Assembly: GCA_031276585.1 (NCBI GenBank)
Contig: JAISMT010000170.1
Coordinates: forward strand, 1 to 5,815
Source: Bifidobacteriaceae bacterium
GTDB lineage: Bacteria > Actinomycetota > Actinomycetes > Actinomycetales > WQXJ01
DNA: 5,815 bases
Reading direction: 5' to 3'
Shown here: one piece after another, positions 1-5,423 of the stretch
Layout of the letters: every line of letters begins with the position of its first letter
How positions within the stretch are numbered: the first letter of the stretch is position 1
Notes under the pieces: generated by a model
Databases searched by the model: none
Told to the model about the DNA's origin: nothing
Seen by the model: only the letters and a program-made list of their open reading frames with translations
Translations under genes and position numbers: made by a program

Positions 1-4
1 GGGC

Positions 5-868
5 ATGACAGCGGGGGCTGCGGTGGCGGGGGGCGTGACAGTGAGGGACATGTCGGCGGCGTCGCTGGCAGCATCGAGCTCTTCCCGCTCCGGGGCGGAC
101 CCCCTGGTGTTAGTAGTGATCCCGTTTCGGGACCGTTCGGTTGGGGGCGAGCGTATCCGCAACTTGGTGGCCTGTTTGCGTTCCTTGCGGGACCAAACAT
201 TGGAAGCCGCGAACTACCGTGTCTGTGTAGTGGAATCGGATGAGCGCTCGCGTTGGCAGAAGTTGATATCCGGTCACGCTGACCAGTACTTGTTTGCCCC
301 TAAGGCAGGTGCTTTTAACAAATGTTGGGCAGTCAATGTGGGCGTAGTAAATGCGGCGCCACAAGCCCCGTTGATCTGCATACTTGATGCTGATTCCCTG
401 GTGGATCGTGACTTCTTGCGCCGTAATAGTGAGCGTTTTCAGCGCCCCGGTACGGGTGCCTTTCTTCCGTTCCGGGACCTTTTGTATTTGGACGCCAGGT
501 CTTCCCAGTACGCGATTGCAGCGCGCTGCATTGCTGGGAACCCCGAGGTGGGCTGGGAGCAATTGCGTGGATTCTTGGTACACCGCCCACCCGGTATGTG
601 TATGTGGTTACGTAGGGACGTTTTTGAGGCCGTCAACGGCATGGATGAACGTTACGAGGGTTGGGGCCGGGAAGATTTGGATTTTGTTTTGCGGGTCCAG
701 TTGGCAACCGCGTTTGTGCATTTTGACGACCCGATGTTGCACCTGGACCACCCAACGGCGGCTCATTTGGTGGACGGTCAAACTGTAAACGCACACCTGC
801 CCTTTTTGAGTTGGGCCCCGGAGCAGCCAATCGGCCAAATTAATTGCTTCGCGCCAAGCCCCCGCTAG
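5..868 (+). CDS. Family 2 glycosyltransferase with galactosyltransferase-type C-terminal motif
   Basis: Probably transfers a sugar from a nucleotide-sugar donor onto a cell-surface polysaccharide or glycan; donor and acceptor cannot be read from the sequence. From residue 34, hydrophobic strand VLVVIPFRD opens a GT-A fold. ILDADS (residues 126-131) carries the metal-binding DxD motif, and EGWGREDLDF (218-227) matches the W-G-x-E-D catalytic signature of galactosyltransferase-like GT2 enzymes. HLDHP (246-250) supplies the usual late histidines. There is no signal peptide or membrane segment, so it should be cytosolic or peripheral. The start is uncertain: the frame is open to the window edge, and the first 30 residues are Ala/Gly/Ser-rich and poorly conserved-looking. 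GTG or ATG codons at 35, 41 and 50 are alternatives, and the true start may lie outside the window. The gene stands alone here and ends 11 bp before a hairpin terminator. The family call is firm; the specificity is unknown. Confidence 0.85.
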   Translation: MTAGAAVAGGVTVRDMSAASLAASSSSRSGADPLVLVVIPFRDRSVGGERIRNLVACLRSLRDQTLEAANYRVCVVESDERSRWQKLISGHADQYLFAPKAGAFNKCWAVNVGVVNAAPQAPLICILDADSLVDRDFLRRNSERFQRPGTGAFLPFRDLLYLDARSSQYAIAARCIAGNPEVGWEQLRGFLVHRPPGMCMWLRRDVFEAVNGMDERYEGWGREDLDFVLRVQLATAFVHFDDPMLHLDHPTAAHLVDGQTVNAHLPFLSWAPEQPIGQINCFAPSPR

Positions 869-879
869 GTAGTCCTCAA

Positions 880-906
880 ACCGCTTAGCTGAGCGGTAGT
901 TCTTTT
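880..906 (+). terminator. Hairpin terminator of the glycosyltransferase
   Basis: ACCGCT (880-885) pairs with AGCGGT (892-897), extended by a T·G wobble around an AGCT loop. The T-rich tail AGTTCTTTT follows at 898-906. It starts 11 bp after the TAG of the glycosyltransferase. The same bases encode the last codons and the TAA (885-887) of the ancestral convergent toxin frame, so the two 3' ends overlap here. Confidence 0.65.
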
Positions 907-1308
907 ACGCCATCACGGCGCACAGCCAGAATCCAGGGGCCGGGCTTCCCCCACTATTTCTCAATTAACTTTAGATTGTCTCGGAAGCGAGCCACCATTT
1001 CCTCCGCTTTCAGGTTTCCACTGGTTAAACAGACCATCCGCAGGCCCGCTGCGACTACCGCCCGGCGTTCCGCCGGTCGGTAACGGAATACGAGCGTCTT
1101 TGTGAACCACAACTAGACCACGTTCTCCAGCTATTTTAATCCACTCGACATCGGGAACGTCAGCTCGTCCAAACAGTTCCAGGATGGTGGTTGTCTCAAA
1201 GCCTATGTTTCGGAAGAATGCAGGCACGGTGATCCGACCCAAACTGTGGTCGATGAGCAGATTAGGCCGCGAGGGCAAGATGCATTCGGACGATGGATTC
1301 GACGTCAT
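885..1308 (-). pseudogene. VapC45-like PIN-domain toxin, frameshifted and nonsense-mutated
   Basis: Relics of a PIN-like ribonuclease toxin, partner of the upstream DUF433 antitoxin. The intact N-terminal part reads LLIDHSLGR, then VPDVEW and VVVHKDARI, holding the expected acidic residues D20, D53/E55 and D71. After I74 (codon 1089-1087) one extra base at 1085-1086 shifts the frame. The open frame then reads 41 unrelated residues to a stop at 961. The shifted frame instead gives family-like sequence (RYRPAERRAVVAAGL, then MVCLTSGNL) down to TAG at 954-956. Beyond that TAG the same frame resumes with KPGPWILAVRRDGV and ends in TAA at 885-887. Repairing both lesions gives about 140 residues, close to the roughly 138 of M. 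tuberculosis VapC45. ATG 1308 overlaps the antitoxin by 47 bp; TTG 1278 is an alternative start. The surviving fragment lacks half the fold and is probably inactive. Confidence 0.85.
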
Positions 1309-1918
1309 CTGTGCTCACACCCATTTCCTCGGCCACGGTTGAGACCGCTTCCCCCGCCTTGAAAAGGCTCAGAATGTCTTCTACCCGCGAACCAGATGCT
1401 TCAACGATGGGCTGGCCAAATGCGAACCGGGGATCAGCTACAACGGAGGTGTTGCCGTAAGCGGTGAGGCGGACTCGACCAGGCAGGTCATCATCAACAT
1501 AGATGATGGGCTTCAAACCAATTTCTATGATTTCAGGTAGACCGCCCTGGCGGTCACGGGCCCGTTCCCATTCGGGGTTGTCACCGGCGCTGGCTAGGTT
1601 CATCAAAATGTCTTTACCGTCGTGGGCTAGCACCCCACGTTCTAGCATCCGGTCCCCTAAATCATGCCTCACGGCTTTCATTCCTGAGGCTATGGCCTGC
1701 ATTGATAAACCCGCTCTACGCAGTTCACCGTAGAACTGGGCTTCGACCAAACCCATAAACGGAATACGCGGCTCCAAGCGCTGCCCGGGAAGCACTGTCA
1801 GTAAATGAGGTTTCCCTACCCAGCTGTTGAGGGTGGTACGGTGCATGCCCAGAAACGATGCCGCCAACGGCACGGTGTAGAGCGGCAGCGTGAACCTGGT
1901 GTCGTTTGTCATTTCCAC
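1262..1918 (-). CDS. VapB45-like antitoxin with C-terminal DUF433 domain
   Basis: Antitoxin and probable autoregulator of a type II TA pair, in the same gene order as M. tuberculosis VapB45/VapC45. Residues 11-35 (LYTVPLAASFLGMHRTTLNSWVG) look like a helix-turn-helix. Residues 53-80, with IPFMGLVEAQF and LRRAGLSMQAI, resemble the second part of a MerR-like DNA-binding domain. Residues 161-216 are a DUF433 domain: FAFGQPIVEASGSRVEDIL, then a second helix-turn-helix-like stretch AVSTVAEEMGVSTDDVES. Length (218 aa) is close to the roughly 239 of the mycobacterial protein and the frame is intact. The start is GTG 1918 or, perhaps better, ATG 1912, which has a weak AAGAG five bases upstream. The downstream toxin is destroyed, so this is now an orphan antitoxin. 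The family call is secure; DNA binding and regulation are inferred. Confidence 0.85.
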   Translation of the reverse strand: MEMTNDTRFTLPLYTVPLAASFLGMHRTTLNSWVGKPHLLTVLPGQRLEPRIPFMGLVEAQFYGELRRAGLSMQAIASGMKAVRHDLGDRMLERGVLAHDGKDILMNLASAGDNPEWERARDRQGGLPEIIEIGLKPIIYVDDDLPGRVRLTAYGNTSVVADPRFAFGQPIVEASGSRVEDILSLFKAGEAVSTVAEEMGVSTDDVESIVRMHLALAA

Positions 1919-1941
1919 TCTTTGTCTGCCGGTTGGATGCC

Positions 1942-1970
1942 ATCATACGGACAGATACTTCTTTTGGGTG
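1942..1970 (-). promoter_or_regulatory. Possible antitoxin promoter (-10 TATGAT)
   Basis: On the minus strand TATGAT (1947-1942) sits 29 bp before ATG 1912, giving a predicted leader of about 23 nt. No good -35 is visible; the hexamer 17 bp upstream is CACCCA. The -10 lies inside the left copy of the tandem duplication. The equivalent hexamer in the right copy is CATGAT, so one base difference makes this copy the better promoter. Inference from position and hexamer only. Confidence 0.35.
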
Positions 1971-2010
1971 GGGGTGCTATCGCTACTGGACTTGACTTGG
2001 CTGGGTTTGG

Positions 2011-2077
2011 TTAGAGCCAGGTGCCGAAGCGGCGCAGAAGAGCCTCTAGTTTGGAAGGTTGAGTGAAGTCAGTCCAT
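2011..2077 (-). pseudogene. Duplicated 3' fragment of the 172-aa membrane-protein gene
   Basis: The left duplication copy retains codons for residues W152 to L172 and the TAA (2011-2013) of the neighbouring gene, in the same orientation. It lacks a start codon or ribosome binding site, and the sequence before it is the duplication junction. It is a by-product of the duplication, not a gene. Confidence 0.85.
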
Positions 2078-2139
2078 TTGGACTCCATCATGCGGACAGA
2101 TACTTCTTTTGGGTGGGGGTGCTGTCGCTACTGGACTTG

Positions 2140-2167
2140 ACTTGGCTGGGTTTGGTTAGAGCCAAGT
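2140..2167 (-). other. Inverted repeat spanning the stop codon of the 172-aa gene
   Basis: ACTTGGCT (2140-2147) and AGCCAAGT (2160-2167) are perfect 8-bp arms around a 12-base loop that contains the TAA. No T-tract follows on either strand, so it is a weak terminator candidate at best. In the left duplication copy the equivalent arm is AGCCAGGT, which breaks one pair. Confidence 0.4.
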
Positions 2168-2674
2168 GCCGAAGCGGCGCAGAAGAGCCTCTAGTTTGGA
2201 AGGTTGAGTGAAGTCAGTCCATGAATAGTGTGCTTGTTTGAGGCCCACGGAACGGATTTCCATATGGAAACTCTCCCCTAGAGAGCCCATTGTGAACTTC
2301 GCTTCCGGCCATGGAACTAGGCGTTCAACACCCTGCTGGACTAAACCTAAACCGTCTTCGTAGAGCCGTAATGATTCGAAAATCTGCCGATGCCGCAGAA
2401 TGGCCCATGAGGACAGGACCACAGCGATTCCAGCCCACCAAAAATTGAGTCCCATATCCAGCACGAACTGCACTGGTTTTTCGGTGGCTCCCTCCCGCCA
2501 TTCGGTGAGTATGTTACGAACCGGTGGAAGCAAGGTGACGGCAAGTAAAACTAGAAAAATGGTCCAATGTGTAACCACCTGTCTCACTTGTACCCGCTTG
2601 CTGTAGTCCACCAACAAGTCATGAGTTGAAATTGGAGTTGCTTCGCTATTCGTATTGGGTGCAGTCGAATCCAT
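2156..2674 (-). CDS. Two-pass membrane protein with cytoplasmic PH-like tail, function unknown
   Basis: I do not recognise a named family. The 172-residue protein has a polar N-terminus and two hydrophobic segments at about 36-52 (HWTIFLVLLAVTLLPPV) and 75-94 (GLNFWWAGIAVVLSSWAILR). The soluble C-terminus contains LYEDGLGLVQQGVERLVPWPEAKF (104-127). That pattern (short strand, Gly, charged turn, then V-P-W-x-E) resembles the strands of bacterial PH-like membrane proteins such as the YcxB type. The resemblance is by eye only. It starts 14 bp after the stop of the upstream 119-aa gene, with only a weak purine stretch (AAAAAG) before ATG 2674, so translation may depend on that gene. Its 3' end is duplicated immediately downstream. 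Confidence 0.7.
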   Translation of the reverse strand: MDSTAPNTNSEATPISTHDLLVDYSKRVQVRQVVTHWTIFLVLLAVTLLPPVRNILTEWREGATEKPVQFVLDMGLNFWWAGIAVVLSSWAILRHRQIFESLRLYEDGLGLVQQGVERLVPWPEAKFTMGSLGESFHMEIRSVGLKQAHYSWTDFTQPSKLEALLRRFGTWL

Positions 2675-2688
2675 CGTCTTTTTAGCCC

Positions 2689-3048
2689 TTATTGGACTTC
2701 TGTGAGTGAAAGCACCCAGCGAGTGTCGCGTAGCATGTCAGGGAATTCCTGGCGCTTGCCTGCATCTACCCGGAAAGAGTGATGTCCAAACTGCAGGATA
2801 GAGCCAACGGGATACCGTTCCTCGCATAGTGCAATTTTGGCCGGTAAACTCCCACCGAAGGTTTGTTTTCCGCGCGGCCCGCCCACTAACTGAATGTGGG
2901 CCTCATATATGTCATCGTGTTTCACAAGTTCGGGCACGGGAATAGTGGTGGGAGCTTTCCGAGCACGTACAAAATAAACCACGAGAACCGTCACTAAGAT
3001 TGCGATTAAAGCCCCAATTGATCCTAGAAAAACTACCGCTCCGTCCAT
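2689..3048 (-). CDS. Single-pass membrane protein, function unknown
   Basis: The 119-residue protein has one N-terminal membrane segment (residues 4-27, VVFLGSIGALIAILVTVLVVYF) followed by a basic RARK. This suggests an outside N-terminus and a cytoplasmic domain of about 90 residues. That domain holds HIQLVGGPRGKQTFGGSLPA (51-70), YPVGSILQFGHHSFRV (79-94) and a C-terminal WVLSLTEV, which looks beta-rich. No known family is recognised. ATG 3048 is well supported: AAGGAG at 3060-3055 with a six-base spacer. It is the first gene of a likely two-gene operon with the 172-aa membrane protein, which suggests the two products work together in the membrane. That is inference from spacing. Confidence 0.75.
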   Translation of the reverse strand: MDGAVVFLGSIGALIAILVTVLVVYFVRARKAPTTIPVPELVKHDDIYEAHIQLVGGPRGKQTFGGSLPAKIALCEERYPVGSILQFGHHSFRVDAGKRQEFPDMLRDTRWVLSLTEVQ

Positions 3049-3054
3049 TCTTCT

Positions 3055-3060
3055 CTCCTT
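3055..3060 (-). promoter_or_regulatory. Strong ribosome binding site of the 119-aa gene
   Basis: AAGGAG lies six bases before ATG 3048. It is the clearest Shine-Dalgarno on the minus strand here and fixes this start. Confidence 0.8.
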
Positions 3061-3074
3061 GCTATAGATGCACG

Positions 3075-3104
3075 ATTTTAATTGAGGTTATGTTACCAGG
3101 TCTA
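3075..3104 (-). promoter_or_regulatory. Probable promoter of the two-gene membrane operon
   Basis: Minus-strand TAGACC (3104-3099) and TAAAAT (3080-3075) are separated by 18 bp, matching -35 and -10 hexamers at four and five positions. The predicted start near 3068 leaves a leader of about 20 nt that contains the AAGGAG site. Inverted-repeat arms flank the -35. Confidence 0.45.
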
Positions 3105-3147
3105 TTAGGGGCATAACCTATGAAGTTATAACAAGCCTCATTGTTAT
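3085..3147. promoter_or_regulatory. Cluster of GTTAT motifs / operator-like inverted repeats
   Basis: AGGTTATG (3085-3092) and CATAACCT (3112-3119) are perfect 8-bp arms 19 bp apart, bracketing the predicted -35. GTTATAAC (3125-3132) is a perfect 8-bp palindrome, and another GTTAT lies at 3143-3147. In all, GTTAT occurs five times in about 60 bp: plus at 3087, 3125 and 3143, minus at 3113-3117 and 3128-3132. Placement on and just upstream of the promoter suggests a regulator-binding region; the regulator is unknown. Confidence 0.45.
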
Positions 3148-3203
3148 TATGGGGATTGTTAATGAGTCCAACGTCCAAGCATAGCCACCCTACCGGCCCG
3201 GAC

Positions 3204-3277
3204 CAGGGACCTTGCGATACATAAGTGTGGATACCCAACCTCCTTTAGCATATATGCCGGGGTCAGGGACCTTGCGA
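3204..3277. repeat. 14-bp direct repeat CAGGGACCTTGCGA, 60 bp apart
   Basis: The exact 14-mer occurs at 3204-3217 and 3264-3277; the flanks diverge. The surrounding bases contain no gene. It could be scar DNA of a mobile element or a repeated binding site. Nothing more can be supported. Confidence 0.7.
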
Positions 3278-3349
3278 CGCCACGACGTTCAGACTTATGA
3301 ATAAGCTTCTATGTGCGCGCCACGCTCAAAGCCAGAAAACAGGTAACCA

Positions 3350-3384
3350 AAGCCTTGTAACTAAATACGCTCAAAACAAGGCTT
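3350..3384. other. Alternative hairpin sharing one terminator arm
   Basis: AAGCCTTGT (3350-3358) pairs perfectly with ACAAGGCTT (3376-3384) over 9 bp with a 17-base loop. The second arm is also the left half of the palindrome at 3378-3397, so the two hairpins exclude each other. Confidence 0.5.
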
Positions 3385-3398
3385 ATTAATAAGCCTTA
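3372..3398 (-). terminator. Terminator of the DUF222/HNH gene
   Basis: Positions 3378-3397 are a perfect 20-bp palindrome with an eight-pair stem, AAGGCTTA, and a TTAA loop. On the minus strand it begins six bases after the HNH stop codon and is followed by GTTTTG. The position and T-run fit a factor-independent terminator. Confidence 0.75.
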
Positions 3399-3403
3399 TG
3401 TGT

Positions 3404-5341
3404 TCATTCTAGATGTTTTTGAAGTTTGAGTTGTATCCGAGCGTGTAGCTGGGGTTTGCGTTGGGGGTCTAAACGTTGGGGTGGGATCACTTGAGGATGG
3501 CCGTGGGTGGGGTTGATTTGGATTTGCCAACGCCAGGGATCATCGAAGCCTTTCGCGTCCGGAATGGTGCCTTTTCTCAGTGTGCGCGAGGGTTCTATTA
3601 CTTCGTGATGGCGGGGGCAAAGTAAAACTAGATTATTCAAATTAGTTTCTCCTCCAGCCCACCAAGGCACCAGGTGGTGGGCTTCACAAGCCCCAACTGG
3701 TTGATCACACCCCGGGAAGCAGCACCCGCCATCCCGGAATTCTAAAGCTAAGCGTATGGCTTTGGTAACAAATCTTTGGTTACGGCCCACATCCAATACC
3801 TCACTAGCTGAGTTGACTACTATTCGACGCACTTGGGAATCACATAACCAACGAGCTATTTCACTATTGGAAGCCGGGGTGGTTCCATCTACGCTAACCC
3901 CCGCTGGGACTCCCAGGGCTAAGTCTTCGGCCCGCACTACCACTAACACTTGTGGTAACACTCGCACGCTTACACCACCATTGGAATCTGGCGGTTTATT
4001 GCCGGTGTGCTCAAGAGAATTCGCGCCGCGGTGCCGGTTCGCGGGAGTCGGGGTTTGTATATCCGGGCTGGTGGCCTGAGGGTCGGCGGTGTGAGGGTTG
4101 GCGGTATGGGGGCCCGTGGTATGAGGGCCGGTGGTGTGGCGGCGGGTAGTGTGCCCGGTAGTGAGTTTGCCTAGGGCGGCACTCTGAGCGGCTTGGTTCA
4201 CTAAGTCGCTTTGCGCGTCAATCATTAACGCCGCGAACGATGCCCGGTCTTCATCTAAGTACTCGCTGCGGCCGGAGGGTTGTTTCAAAGTTTGGCGAGC
4301 CATGGTTTGTAAGGTTTGTTGCCACCGTAAACCCAGCCCAACCGGCAGCTGTCCCCCAAACCGCATGGAAGCACCTGTTTGGTTGAACCAAATATGGCGT
4401 TGTTTGATGGCTTTACGATGCTCTAACTCTTCACGCTCTGCCGGATCAATTCGAGCTTGGACTAATGCCTTATTCACTAACCCCTTGGCGCGTTGTTCCA
4501 AACTGACGGTATCTAGTTGCTTGGCTTCCACCACTAACTGGCGTTGTGCCTGTTCTAGAGCCTTGTCACCCAAAATTGTGACCGGGAAATCGGCTAGTTG
4601 TTTAGCGCACACTTGAGCCTGTTGTTGATTTAAGCCCCCTAGCTGGGCGGCCTCTCCCAGTACTGGGAAACTACCTAACACTTCACCTTGTTTTACTAGA
4701 CCATGGGCTTGCCGGGCAGAACCCCCCAGCACTTGCGCTAAACGAGTAGCGGTATCTACCCCGGAAGTCACTTGGGTGGAACCAAAGTGTTCGGCCTCTG
4801 CAGCTAAGATCGCACAAACCGCACCCACCTGTTCACGCATCCAAGCCACCATCACCAAGTTGGCTGACCGCCTCCGCGCTGAGGCGCCTTTCCGATCTAA
4901 CCGAACAAACTTGCCTAGTGCTTCCCAGCAAGCCAATAGTGTTGGGTCCGCATCTTGAACCACGCTTCCCAGGCTCTCGATCCACCCCAACGTTCCTCCC
5001 CCGTTTGCGCCACCGTTCTGGGCGCCATGGTTCTGAGCGCTGTGGTTCGGGAGGTCACTGTTCCTGGCGTCACTATTCGGGGGGTCACTATTCTGGTCCC
5101 CCTGGTTCTGCGTGTGTTGCTTATCCCCACCTCCTACTTTGCTGGGAACGCCACCAGCCCGAGACCCGGGTTGAGGCCTACCATTACTCCCGCTCCGTGG
5201 TCTGTTGTTCAACCCGCCAGCTAAGGCGCCGCTCGGGGGAGTGCTACCACTGGGCGAACCGGCCAATAAGGTCAAATCAAACCCATCCAAACGCGCTTCA
5301 CCGTCCTCTAATACGGTAGTGGTAGTGACCTTGTGGTTCAT
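3404..5341 (-). CDS. DUF222 / HNH endonuclease (13E12-repeat type)
   Basis: A 645-residue member of the actinobacterial DUF222-HNH family, to which the M. tuberculosis 13E12 repeat proteins belong. Its physiological role is not established. DUF222 covers roughly residues 130-395, rich in Ala, Gln and helices. The HNH nuclease lies at about 528-580. C540 and C545 (CCFPGC) and C575/H578/H579 (LLCPRHH) would bind zinc, EAHHLVPW (553-560) gives the catalytic histidines, and N570 is the central Asn, so it appears catalytically intact. Two low-complexity insertions stand out: a Gly/Pro/Asn/Ser stretch at 30-116 with NSD and QN repeats, and five-residue HTTGP-like repeats at 397-426. ATG 5341 has no Shine-Dalgarno, but a promoter places the transcript start on it. 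A palindromic terminator follows the stop. Both neighbours are repeat or IS DNA. Confidence 0.9.
   Translation of the reverse strand: MNHKVTTTTVLEDGEARLDGFDLTLLAGSPSGSTPPSGALAGGLNNRPRSGSNGRPQPGSRAGGVPSKVGGGDKQHTQNQGDQNSDPPNSDARNSDLPNHSAQNHGAQNGGANGGGTLGWIESLGSVVQDADPTLLACWEALGKFVRLDRKGASARRRSANLVMVAWMREQVGAVCAILAAEAEHFGSTQVTSGVDTATRLAQVLGGSARQAHGLVKQGEVLGSFPVLGEAAQLGGLNQQQAQVCAKQLADFPVTILGDKALEQAQRQLVVEAKQLDTVSLEQRAKGLVNKALVQARIDPAEREELEHRKAIKQRHIWFNQTGASMRFGGQLPVGLGLRWQQTLQTMARQTLKQPSGRSEYLDEDRASFAALMIDAQSDLVNQAAQSAALGKLTTGHTTRRHTTGPHTTGPHTANPHTADPQATSPDIQTPTPANRHRGANSLEHTGNKPPDSNGGVSVRVLPQVLVVVRAEDLALGVPAGVSVDGTTPASNSEIARWLCDSQVRRIVVNSASEVLDVGRNQRFVTKAIRLALEFRDGGCCFPGCDQPVGACEAHHLVPWWAGGETNLNNLVLLCPRHHEVIEPSRTLRKGTIPDAKGFDDPWRWQIQINPTHGHPQVIPPQRLDPQRKPQLHARIQLKLQKHLE
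4064..4153 (-). repeat. 15-bp in-frame repeats encoding HTTGP-like units
   Basis: Within the HNH gene, residues 397-426 read as five-residue units HTTRR, HTTGP, HTTGP, HTANP, HTADP, QATSP. The DNA period is 15 bp with drift. Such coding repeats can change length by slippage without shifting the frame. Confidence 0.8.
4994..5092 (-). repeat. In-frame Asn-rich repeats (NSD / QNHGA units)
   Basis: Residues 84-116 of the HNH protein run NSDPPNSDARNSDLPN, then AQNHGAQNGGANGGG, a likely disordered linker between the N-terminus and DUF222. On the plus strand it shows as repeated GGTCACT and GGTTCTG-like blocks. Confidence 0.75.
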
Positions 5342-5347
5342 ACATTT

Positions 5348-5376
5348 ATTCTATTGTTCAACCCGAAACTCTTCAA
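5348..5376 (-). promoter_or_regulatory. Promoter of the HNH gene, leaderless geometry
   Basis: Minus-strand TTGAAG (5376-5371), a 17-bp spacer and TAGAAT (5353-5348) match consensus at four and five of six positions. Six bases separate TAGAAT from ATG 5341, so transcription should begin at or next to the A of the start codon. This agrees with the missing Shine-Dalgarno. Leaderless mRNAs are common in actinobacteria. Confidence 0.6.
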
Positions 5377-5423
5377 CCTCAAACTTCGGTCCTGTGGATA
5401 ACTTGTTTTCCTGAACTAAGGCT

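Larger units (their letters stand above)
1933..2222. repeat. 145-bp tandem duplication
   Basis: Two directly abutting copies, 1933-2077 and 2078-2222, align without gaps. They differ at five positions: 1938/2083, 1939/2084, 1947/2092, 1979/2124 and 2020/2165. The right copy contains the last 22 codons (stop included) of the membrane-protein gene at 2156-2674 and its downstream flank. The left copy is a second version of the same segment, now lying against the antitoxin start. Similarity of about 97 percent suggests a fairly recent event with some drift since. The difference at 2020 is silent in the copied coding part (ACC versus ACT, Thr). Confidence 0.97.

Noticed and set aside
384..788. 134-residue plus-strand ORF inside the glycosyltransferase
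   Set aside because: It is a frame shadow; the real frame carries the DxD and WGxED motifs.
954..1308. Programmed frameshifting to make a full-length toxin
   Set aside because: There is no slippery heptamer at the shift site, and a second in-frame TAG would still stop translation before the conserved C-terminus.
1725..1946. 73-residue minus-strand ORF overlapping the antitoxin start
   Set aside because: It is out of frame with the well-supported antitoxin and shows no family features.
869..3403. tRNA, rRNA or riboswitch in the intergenic regions
   Set aside because: No cloverleaf, conserved rRNA stretch or recognisable aptamer was seen; hairpins present are explained as terminators or operators.
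4918..5319. 133-residue plus-strand ORF opposite the HNH gene
   Set aside because: It is antisense to the clearly coding low-complexity N-terminus of the HNH protein; the translation shows no domain.
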